From Burkholderiales bacterium PBB1 (GTDB lineage Bacteria > Pseudomonadota > Gammaproteobacteria > Burkholderiales > Burkholderiaceae_C), in NCBI GenBank assembly GCA_002255905.1, contig NKIN01000003.1, positions 37,925-101,924 on the forward strand: DNA of 64,000 bases, given 5' to 3'. Below are positions 29,345 through 36,905 of this stretch, piece by piece (the first letter of the stretch is position 1; each line of letters starts with the position of its first letter). Made by a program: the position numbers and the translations under genes. The notes below the pieces were generated by a model. That model was not told the origin of the DNA and ran no database searches. It saw only the letters and a list, made by a program, of their open reading frames with translations.

Positions 29345-31573
29345 GTGACGGCCAAGCGCACGCCCTATGCGATCCAAGGTGGCGCAGGAGGAACAACGCC
29401 CGCCAAGCGCCGGAGCGCTGCCGCAGCTCCGGCACCGGATGTGGCGGCGGGTGAGGGCGGCAGCGCCGCGTCGATGGCGATGTCGCCGCTGATCGACGGC
29501 CTGCTCGATGCCGCGTGGCTGGTCGAGCCGCAAAGCCTGCGCGTGCTGGCAGCCAATGCCCAGGCTGCCACGCTGCTGGGCATCGACGTGCAGTCGTTGT
29601 GCCGTAGCGATGCCCTCGCGCTGGCTGCGACACCGCAAGACGTGGCGTTCTGGGAGGCGGCGCGCAGCGGTGTGATGGACACCAACGACGCGCAGACCGT
29701 ACTCGGTGGCGCAGACGGCAAGCTGATACCGGTGCTGCGACGCGTCACCCGCATCGACCCGGGGGCGCTGGGTGATTCGCGACACGGTGTTTACCTGGTC
29801 GTGATGCGTGACCGGGGTCCGGAATTGCGCGCGCAGGCCGAGCTCGAGGAGCGTCTGTCGGAACTGCGTGCGACGCTCGATTCGACGACCGACGGGATCC
29901 TGGTTCTCGACCTGGGTGGCCGGATCGTCAACTTCAATCCGCGCTTCGCGGCGCTGTGGGAACTGCCTGAGGCCTTGCTGGCCGACCGCGATGACGCCGC
30001 GGTGGCGGCCTGGATGCTGCGTCGGGTGGCTGATCCGGTGACGTACAGCAAGCGCTTGCAGAGCCTCTCCGAATCGCCGGCGCTGGAAGGCTCAGACGTG
30101 CTGATGCTGCGCAACGGCAAGGTGTTTGAACGCCGCACGCTGGCACAGCGCAACCGAGGCCAGACCATCGGACGCGTCTTTGCCTTTCGTGATGTGACCG
30201 AGAGCCACCTTGAACAGCATCGAGCGCTGCCATCGTCCAGCAACGACGCGCTGACCGGCCTGCCCAGCCGCCAGCTGGTGGCCGACCGCCTCGATTACGC
30301 GTTGGCACTGGCGCAGCGCGAAGGCATCGCGTTTGCCTTGCTGCACCTGAACCTCGATCGATTCAAGCCGATCAACGATGCGCTGGGCCCGGCGGCTGGC
30401 GATCGTCTGCTGGTTGAAGTCGCCAAGCGGCTGACCAGCACGACCCGGCAGGTCGACACCGTCTGCCGCCTCGGCGATGACGAGTTCCTGATGCTGTTGC
30501 ACCAGGCCGACATGCAGCGGGCCGAAGGAGCGGCCCGGCGTGTCATCGAGGCACTGCAACCCCCCTTCATCGTTGACGGCGTGAGCCTGACGGTGACGGC
30601 CAGCATCGGGATTGCGCTGTATCCCGGAGACGGCAGCACCCCCGAAGAGCTGTTGCAGGCGGCTGATGCGGCAATGGCCGACATGAAGGCGGCCGGTGGC
30701 GCCGGCTTCCGTTTGCACCACCAGCGCGCTGGCGCCACGGTGGTCACCCTGCGCACCCGGACGAAGCTCGACCAGTCGATGCGCCAGGCGCTGGCAGCCG
30801 GCCGCTTCCGGTTGCACTACCAGCCGCAGGTCGATCTCAAGAGCGGCGAGATCGTCGGCGCCGAGGCATTGATCCGGTGGCGGGACCCCGAGCTCGGCGA
30901 CGTGTCACCCACCGAGTTCATTTCGGTGGCCGAGCGCAGCGGCTTCATCGTGGCCATAGGCGACTGGGTGCTCCAGCAGGCGGTACAGCAGGCGGCGCTC
31001 TGGCGCGCCCAGGGGCGCCAGTTGCTGATGTCCATCAACGTCTCTGCGCTGCAGTTCCAGCAGGCCGATTTCGCCGACAGCGTGGCCCGCGCACTGGCCG
31101 AGGCCGGGCTGGAGCCCCAGTGGCTGGAGCTGGAGCTGACCGAATCCATCCTGGTCCAGGACGCTCAGGAAGCGTTGCACCGCTTGCAGGCGCTGGCCGA
31201 GCTGGGCGTGAAGCTCGCGATCGATGACTTCGGCACCGGCTACTCGAGCCTGGCCTACCTGAAACGTTTCCCGATCAGCCGGCTCAAGATCGACCGCAGC
31301 TTCATCCAAGGGCTGCCCGAGGACGAGGTCGATGTCGGCATCGTCAATGCCATCGTCAATCTGGGCAAGGCGCTGCACCTCGAGATGGTGGCCGAAGGCG
31401 TCGAGACCGAAGCGCAGCGGCTGTTCATGCTGAAGACCGGCTGCACGCAGTACCAGGGCGGGCTGTGCGCTCCGGCCCTCGACGCCTTGTCGTTCGACGC
31501 CCTGCTCGATCGCGGGCCCGATTTCGAACAGGACCTCCCGGACACCGGCGACTGGATCGAAGGCAGCTCCTGA
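29345..31573 (+). CDS. PAS-GGDEF-EAL protein: c-di-GMP phosphodiesterase with degenerate GGDEF
   Basis: 742 residues from the GTG at 29345 (AGAGGA about 6 bases upstream). PAS-like regions lie about 45-155 and 168-290. The GGDEF domain (about 298-455) is degenerate: metal Asp replaced in LNLDRF (Asn336) and the loop reads GDDEF (377-381), yet the I-site RQVD is kept five residues before it. The EAL domain (about 475-725) keeps GAEALIRW, the Asn in INVSAL, Glu in LELTESI, IDDFGTGYSS, the Lys in RLKIDRSF and AEGVETE. The expected activity is c-di-GMP hydrolysis to pGpG, with the GGDEF half probably a regulatory binding domain. Confidence 0.92.
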   Translation: MTAKRTPYAIQGGAGGTTPAKRRSAAAAPAPDVAAGEGGSAASMAMSPLIDGLLDAAWLVEPQSLRVLAANAQAATLLGIDVQSLCRSDALALAATPQDVAFWEAARSGVMDTNDAQTVLGGADGKLIPVLRRVTRIDPGALGDSRHGVYLVVMRDRGPELRAQAELEERLSELRATLDSTTDGILVLDLGGRIVNFNPRFAALWELPEALLADRDDAAVAAWMLRRVADPVTYSKRLQSLSESPALEGSDVLMLRNGKVFERRTLAQRNRGQTIGRVFAFRDVTESHLEQHRALPSSSNDALTGLPSRQLVADRLDYALALAQREGIAFALLHLNLDRFKPINDALGPAAGDRLLVEVAKRLTSTTRQVDTVCRLGDDEFLMLLHQADMQRAEGAARRVIEALQPPFIVDGVSLTVTASIGIALYPGDGSTPEELLQAADAAMADMKAAGGAGFRLHHQRAGATVVTLRTRTKLDQSMRQALAAGRFRLHYQPQVDLKSGEIVGAEALIRWRDPELGDVSPTEFISVAERSGFIVAIGDWVLQQAVQQAALWRAQGRQLLMSINVSALQFQQADFADSVARALAEAGLEPQWLELELTESILVQDAQEALHRLQALAELGVKLAIDDFGTGYSSLAYLKRFPISRLKIDRSFIQGLPEDEVDVGIVNAIVNLGKALHLEMVAEGVETEAQRLFMLKTGCTQYQGGLCAPALDALSFDALLDRGPDFEQDLPDTGDWIEGSS

Positions 31574-31612
31574 GCCGGGGGAGGGCTCAGGCAATCGCAC
31601 CCGGCGTGCGCG

Positions 31613-32083
31613 TCAGAGGAATCGTTCCAGCAGGCGACGCGAGCGCCGGTCCAGTACACGGCGATCGCGCACGATGAACTGGATGCCATGGCTGTCGGTG
31701 ATCCACAGCGCGCCCTCGTGCAGGCGCCGGATGTCCTCCTCGCCTTTCAGCACGAAGTGGGTGCTGCCGCGGTCGGTCTCCACTTGCCAGATGCTGGGCG
31801 TCGAGAACGTCGACACCGAGACGATCCGGCGGATGACCGGTGTGAGCTCGCGGCTGAGCAGTTCCTCGTCGATCAACGTGCGCAGTGGCGCTGGCAAGTC
31901 GTCGAGGGACTCGATCCAGGTGACTTCGCGGCCATCGGCATCGACCAGCGACAGTCCCTCGTTCGGCGCTGCGATCGGAAACGCCCGAACCGGCACCACT
32001 CCCGCGTGGCGCACCCCGTCGGCCGTGGTCAGCAGCAGTTGCCCATGGGCATCACGCTCCAGCTGGAAGGGCGCTGCGTTCAT
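31613..32083 (-). CDS. Cyanophycin metabolism-associated DUF1854 protein
   Basis: 156 residues. It begins MNAAPFQLERDAHGQLLLT, contains PVRAFPIAAPNEGLSLVD and ends RRVLDRRSRRLLERFL, matching the DUF1854 family found beside cyanophycin genes in proteobacteria. No membrane segment or catalytic motif is visible; the fold looks beta-rich with a helical end. Its ATG overlaps the ABC transporter stop as ATGA, so the two are coupled and presumably act together. Molecular role unknown. Confidence 0.88.
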   Translation of the reverse strand: MNAAPFQLERDAHGQLLLTTADGVRHAGVVPVRAFPIAAPNEGLSLVDADGREVTWIESLDDLPAPLRTLIDEELLSRELTPVIRRIVSVSTFSTPSIWQVETDRGSTHFVLKGEEDIRRLHEGALWITDSHGIQFIVRDRRVLDRRSRRLLERFL

Positions 32084-34446
32084 GCGGGCCGCTCGCTGTG
32101 GCTGGACGTGCCTGCAGCGGCTGCCGACACCGGTGGCTCAGCGGTGCCACTGTGGGCCACCCAGTCATCGGCTGCGGCCTGGCGTGCCTGAGCCTGGTGC
32201 AGGCGCCAGTAGGCTCCGCGCCGGGCCATCAGGTCGTCGTGCGGACCGACCTCGACAATCTGGCCCCGGTCCATCACGACCAGCCGGTCGGCCTTGCGCA
32301 GGGTGGACAACCGGTGCGCGATGGCGATCGTCGTGCGGCCTTGCACCAGGTTGTCGAGCGCGTTCTGGATTTCCTTCTCGGTTTCGGTGTCCACCGACGA
32401 GGTCGCCTCGTCGAGGATCAGGATGCGCGGATCGATCAACAGCGCACGCGCGATGCTGATGCGCTGGCGCTCACCGCCGGACAGCCCTTGGCCACGCTCG
32501 CCGACCAGCGAGTCGTAGCCCTGCGGCAGCCGCAGGATGAACTCGTGCGCATGCGCGGCACGGGCGGCCGCGACGATGTCCGCACGGCTGGCATCGGGGC
32601 GGCCATAGGCGATGTTTTCGGCGATCGTGCCGAAGAACAGGAAAGGTTCCTGCAGCACCAGACCGATGTGGCGCCGGTAGTCGGCCACGCCGTAACGGCG
32701 GATGTCGATGCCGTCGACCTTGATGGCGCCGTCCGTCACGTCGTAGAAGCGGCAGATCAGGTTGACGAGCGTGCTCTTGCCCGAGCCGCTGTGGCCGACC
32801 AGGCCGATCATCTCGCCCGGCTGGATATCGAGCTGCAGCCCCCGGATCACCGAACGGTTGCCGTAGCGAAATCCGATGTCTGCCAACTCGATGCGACCCT
32901 GCGGCTGGGTCAAGGGCACCGGTGAAGCGGGCTCGGGCACGTTCGATACGTGGTCGAGGATGTCGAAGATGCGCTTGGCGCCCGCCGCAGCCTTTTGTGT
33001 CACCGAGACGATGCGGCTCATCGAGTCGAGCCGGCCGTAGAAGCGGCCGATGTACGCGATGAAGGCCGTCAGCACGCCCACGGTGATCTCGTGTTTCGAC
33101 ACTTGCCAGATGCCGAACGCCCAGACCACCAGCAGACCGATCTCGGTCAGCAGCGACACCGTGGGCGTGAACAGCGACCAGGTCTTGTTGAGCCGGTCGT
33201 TGACCTGCAGATTGCTCTGGTTGGCCGCCCTGAAGCGCTGGGCCTCGCGGCCTTCCTGTGCGAAGGCCTTGACCACGCGGATGCCGGGAATGGTGTCGGC
33301 CAGCACATTGGTCACTTCGGACCAGACCCGGTCGATCTTCTCGAAGCCGGTACGCAAGCGGTCGCGCACTGTGTGGATCATCCAGCCGATGAACGGCAGT
33401 GGCAGCAGCGTGACCACCGCCAGCCAGGGATTGATCGAGAAAAGGATCACCGCGGTCATCACGATCATCAGCACATCGGTGGCGAAATCGAGTGCATGTA
33501 GCGACAAAAAGACACAGATGCGATCAGTTTCGCTACCGATGCGGGCCATCAGGTCGCCGGTACGCTTGCCGCCGAAGTAGTCGAGCGACAGCTGCAGCAG
33601 GTGCTCGAAGGTGGTGGTGCGCAGGTCGGCGCCGATCCGTTCGCTGACCAGCGCCAGCAAGTAGGTCCGTGCCCAGCCCAGCCCCCACGCCAAGAGCGCG
33701 GCCAACAGCAGGCCGCCCAAGTACAGCGCGACATGCATGGGATCGATCTGCTGCCCGTTCTGGAACGGAATGAGGATGTCGTCCATCAGCGGGATCGCCA
33801 GATACGGAGGCACCAGGGTGGCGGCGGTGGACGCCAGCGTCAGGGCGAACCCGGCCGCCAGCGGCTTGCGGTAAGGCCGGGCGAAGCGCCACAGGCGCAG
33901 CAGCACCCAGGTCGAGGGCACTGCCTGAACCTCACGGCTGCACACCGGGCAGTCGTCGCTGTCGGGCGGCAGCGGCGCCTTGCATGACGGACACAGCGTG
34001 ACGTCGCCGGTGCCGGAGTCGGCATCGGCGTGCTCGTCCGGTGCCGAGCGCTGCCCCTGCTGCATCTCGAACAGGGTGGCCAGACGCAAGGCGTTGACGT
34101 TTTGCGCCAGGGTGAAACGCCAGATGGCCAGCCGGCCGTGGTCGTCATGGAGTGCCAGGGTGCCGACGCCGCCATGGTCGCTGTGCCGCAAGCGCAGCTG
34201 TCTGGCGGCCGGTTCGTCCAGCCGCCAGGACATCCATGCGGTTGCGTCGGTGCCTGGCGCCTGCTGCCGCGCCAGCAGCCGGTGCTCGGTGAGCACCAGT
34301 TGGCCCGCGGAAAACTGCAGTTGAGGCGTCAAGTCAACCAGCAGCGACGCGAGCGCGTTCTCGTGGGACTCGAGCGGCACAGCGTCCGAGTTCACGGCGA
34401 CGGGCAACCCTGGCACTGGGGCTGGACGGGAGTGGGAATGCTGCAT
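32080..34446 (-). CDS. Cyanophycin metabolism-associated ABC transporter with N-terminal zinc ribbon
   Basis: 788 residues, a half-transporter exporter with an extra N-terminus. Residues about 35-125 resemble a small beta domain (LVLTEHRLLAR, GTLALHDDHGRLAIWRF). A four-Cys zinc ribbon follows (Cys152, Cys155, Cys166, Cys169; CPSC and CPVC). The exporter transmembrane domain of six helices spans about 185-480. The nucleotide-binding domain has Walker A GHSGSGKST, signature LSGGERQ, Walker B ILILDEATSSVD and H-loop AIAHRLS. It is divergent from the cyanophycin synthetase genes over a gap of about 100 bases. The substrate is unknown; such fusions are known from cyanophycin loci. Confidence 0.9.
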   Translation of the reverse strand: MQHSHSRPAPVPGLPVAVNSDAVPLESHENALASLLVDLTPQLQFSAGQLVLTEHRLLARQQAPGTDATAWMSWRLDEPAARQLRLRHSDHGGVGTLALHDDHGRLAIWRFTLAQNVNALRLATLFEMQQGQRSAPDEHADADSGTGDVTLCPSCKAPLPPDSDDCPVCSREVQAVPSTWVLLRLWRFARPYRKPLAAGFALTLASTAATLVPPYLAIPLMDDILIPFQNGQQIDPMHVALYLGGLLLAALLAWGLGWARTYLLALVSERIGADLRTTTFEHLLQLSLDYFGGKRTGDLMARIGSETDRICVFLSLHALDFATDVLMIVMTAVILFSINPWLAVVTLLPLPFIGWMIHTVRDRLRTGFEKIDRVWSEVTNVLADTIPGIRVVKAFAQEGREAQRFRAANQSNLQVNDRLNKTWSLFTPTVSLLTEIGLLVVWAFGIWQVSKHEITVGVLTAFIAYIGRFYGRLDSMSRIVSVTQKAAAGAKRIFDILDHVSNVPEPASPVPLTQPQGRIELADIGFRYGNRSVIRGLQLDIQPGEMIGLVGHSGSGKSTLVNLICRFYDVTDGAIKVDGIDIRRYGVADYRRHIGLVLQEPFLFFGTIAENIAYGRPDASRADIVAAARAAHAHEFILRLPQGYDSLVGERGQGLSGGERQRISIARALLIDPRILILDEATSSVDTETEKEIQNALDNLVQGRTTIAIAHRLSTLRKADRLVVMDRGQIVEVGPHDDLMARRGAYWRLHQAQARQAAADDWVAHSGTAEPPVSAAAAGTSSHSERPA

Positions 34447-34544
34447 GTGGAGATTGCGCCGCCGACTGGACAGATGACATGGCCATCGAACGGAGCCCGC
34501 GATTCTCGCCGAGCGGCCCGCCTTGAGAACACCTTCCCTGAAAC

Positions 34545-36860
34545 ATGAAGAAATTCGACGACATACGCCTGCTTCGCATCACCTACCTGCGCGGCCCGAA
34601 CATCTGGACCTACCGCCCCGCGCTGGAGACCTGGCTGGATCTGGGCGAACTGGAAGACCACCCGAGCCACCTGCTGCCGGGCTTCAACGAGCGCCTGGTC
34701 GCGTTGCTGCCGGCCCTGGTCGAGCACCACTGCGGCGTGGGTGAGCGTGGCGGCTTCCTCGAGCGGCTGCAATCGGGCACCTGGGCCGGCCATGTGCTCG
34801 AGCATGTGGTGATCGAGCTGTTGAACCTGGCGGGCATGCCCACGGGCTTCGGCCAGACCCGCAGCACCTCGCAGCGCGGCGTCTACCGCATGGTGTTCCG
34901 GGCGCGCGACGAACACGTGGCCCGCACGGCCCTGACGGTCGGTCACCGCCTGGTGATGTCCGCGATCAACGACGTACCTTTCGATTTGAGCGCCGGCGTA
35001 GAGCAAGTGCGCGAGAAGATCGACGACTGCTACTTCGGTCCCAGCACGGCCAGCATCGTCGCTGCCGCCACCGAGCGGGGCATCCCGCACATCCGGCTGA
35101 ACGCCGGCAATCTGGTGCAACTGGGCCATGGGGCTCGGCAACGCCGCATCTGGACTGCCGAGACCGAGGACACCAGCGCCATTGCCGAAGGCATCGCCAG
35201 CGACAAGGATTTGACCAAGACATTGCTGAAGTCCTGCGGCGTGCCGGTGCCCGAGGGCGAGGTGGTGTCCAGCGCTGCGGCCGCCTGGGAGGCGGCGCAG
35301 GAGATCGGTCTGCCCGTCGTGGTCAAGCCGACCGATGGCAACCACGGCCGTGGCGTCACCCTCGACCTGATGACCCAGGAAGACGTCGAAGCCGCTTATG
35401 CAGTTGCCGAGCCTGAAGGAAGCGATGTCATCGTCGAGCGCTACATCCGTGGCCACGAGCACCGCTTGCTGGTGGTCGGTGGCAAGGTGGTTGCGGCAGC
35501 GCGCGGCGAGTCGGCCTTTGTCACTGCAGATGGCCGATCCAGCGTGCGCGAGCTGATCGAGACCCAGATCAACTGCGATCCTCGCCGCGGCACGACCGAA
35601 GACCACCCCCTCAGTCCCATCGACCTCGCCACCGACGGGGCGGTGATGCTCGATCTGCAGCGCCAGGGCCTGACCCCGAACGATGTGCCCGCTGCCGGCC
35701 GGCGTGTGCTGATCCAGCGCAATGGCAACGTCTCGATCGATTGCACCGATGAAGTTCATCCCGAAGTCGCGCACCAGGTGGCCCTGGCCGCCCGCGTGGT
35801 CGGGCTCGACATCGCCGGCATCGATGTCGTCGCTGAAGACATCTCCAAGCCTTTGCACCTGCAAGGCGGCGCGGTGGTGGAAGTCAACGCCGGACCGGGT
35901 CTGTTGATGCACCTGAGGCCCGCAGAAGGCACGCCGCGCCCGGTGGGTCGCGCGATCGTCGACCATCTGTTCCCGGAAGACGAAGACGATGGCAACAGTG
36001 GGCGCATCGACATCGTCGGCATTGCCGGATCGGTCGGCACGCACACCATGGCCAGGCTGGTCGCCTGGCTGCTGCATTTGAGTGGCCGCCGCGTCGGCCT
36101 GGCCTGCCGCGATGGCTTGTTTCTCGGCAGCCGCCAGATCGACCGCAGCGACGGTGCGCGCTGGGAGGCCGGGCATCGGTTGCTGATGAACCGCAGCGTG
36201 GACGCGGTGGTGGTCGAGAACGGTGCCCCGTCGGTGCTGAACGACGGCTTGGCCTACGACCGCTGCCATGTCGGCGTGGTCACCGATCTGACGCTGCCGG
36301 CCAACGATGCCGCCGCGCTCGCTGCCCACGATGTGTTTGGCTCCGATCAATTGGCCAAGGTGATGCGCACCCAGGTCGATGTGGTGACGACCAGCGGTTT
36401 TGCGGTGTTGAATGCCGCCGACCCGCGGATTGCCGACATGGCCTCGCTGTGTGACGGTGAAGTGATCTTCTATGCCCGCGACGGTGACAACAACGCGCTG
36501 GCGAACCACCGCACTGCCGGTGGGCGCTGTGTCTTCCTGCGTGACGGCTGGGCCGTGCTGGCCGCGGGTTCGGTGGAAACGGTGTGTGCCAATGTCGAGC
36601 ATGCGGGCCGCCGGTTCACCGCGCCCGCCAACACGGCGCTGCCCTCGGCCGATCCGACCGAAGTGCTGCTCGCCTCGATTGCCAGTGCCTGGGCCTTGGG
36701 CATCTCGCCCGAGTTGATGGCTGCCGGCATCGAGACGTTCCCGGTGGTCGTGACCACCGGTGTGATCGCTGCGGTTCAACCCACGACCGAGGTGGCGCCC
36801 CATGCATCGTCCGCGTTACCAGTGGCCCCATCCAACGAACCACTGCTGGCTCCGGTCTGA
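34545..36860 (+). CDS. cphA': Cyanophycin synthetase paralogue with inactive Mur-ligase half (CphA2-like)
   Basis: 771 residues. The N-domain (1 to about 160) carries GHVLEHVVIELL with His83, Glu86, His87 and Glu91. The ATP-grasp G-domain (about 215-460) is intact: VVVKPTDGNHGRG at 258-270, VIVERYI, VVEVNAGPG. The Mur-ligase-like M-domain begins about 488 but its P-loop is GSVGTHTM (495-502) where the partner protein has GTNGKTTT, so the ATP-binding Lys is Thr; the C-terminal ligase domain is also shorter. CphA builds Asp-Arg polymer; an enzyme with only the G site could ligate Asp (or Asp-Arg dipeptides) but not add Arg. It is followed after 45 bases by the full synthetase. Confidence 0.88.
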   Translation: MKKFDDIRLLRITYLRGPNIWTYRPALETWLDLGELEDHPSHLLPGFNERLVALLPALVEHHCGVGERGGFLERLQSGTWAGHVLEHVVIELLNLAGMPTGFGQTRSTSQRGVYRMVFRARDEHVARTALTVGHRLVMSAINDVPFDLSAGVEQVREKIDDCYFGPSTASIVAAATERGIPHIRLNAGNLVQLGHGARQRRIWTAETEDTSAIAEGIASDKDLTKTLLKSCGVPVPEGEVVSSAAAAWEAAQEIGLPVVVKPTDGNHGRGVTLDLMTQEDVEAAYAVAEPEGSDVIVERYIRGHEHRLLVVGGKVVAAARGESAFVTADGRSSVRELIETQINCDPRRGTTEDHPLSPIDLATDGAVMLDLQRQGLTPNDVPAAGRRVLIQRNGNVSIDCTDEVHPEVAHQVALAARVVGLDIAGIDVVAEDISKPLHLQGGAVVEVNAGPGLLMHLRPAEGTPRPVGRAIVDHLFPEDEDDGNSGRIDIVGIAGSVGTHTMARLVAWLLHLSGRRVGLACRDGLFLGSRQIDRSDGARWEAGHRLLMNRSVDAVVVENGAPSVLNDGLAYDRCHVGVVTDLTLPANDAAALAAHDVFGSDQLAKVMRTQVDVVTTSGFAVLNAADPRIADMASLCDGEVIFYARDGDNNALANHRTAGGRCVFLRDGWAVLAAGSVETVCANVEHAGRRFTAPANTALPSADPTEVLLASIASAWALGISPELMAAGIETFPVVVTTGVIAAVQPTTEVAPHASSALPVAPSNEPLLAPV

Positions 36861-36905
36861 CGTAGTTTTGCGCCTGACCGCTGGGTCGGGCAGAAAGCGC
36901 CATCG

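Noticed and set aside
34392-36803. Long open frame opposite cphA' (about 800 codons)
   Set aside because: Same artefact: antisense of a well-supported gene with no domain signature.
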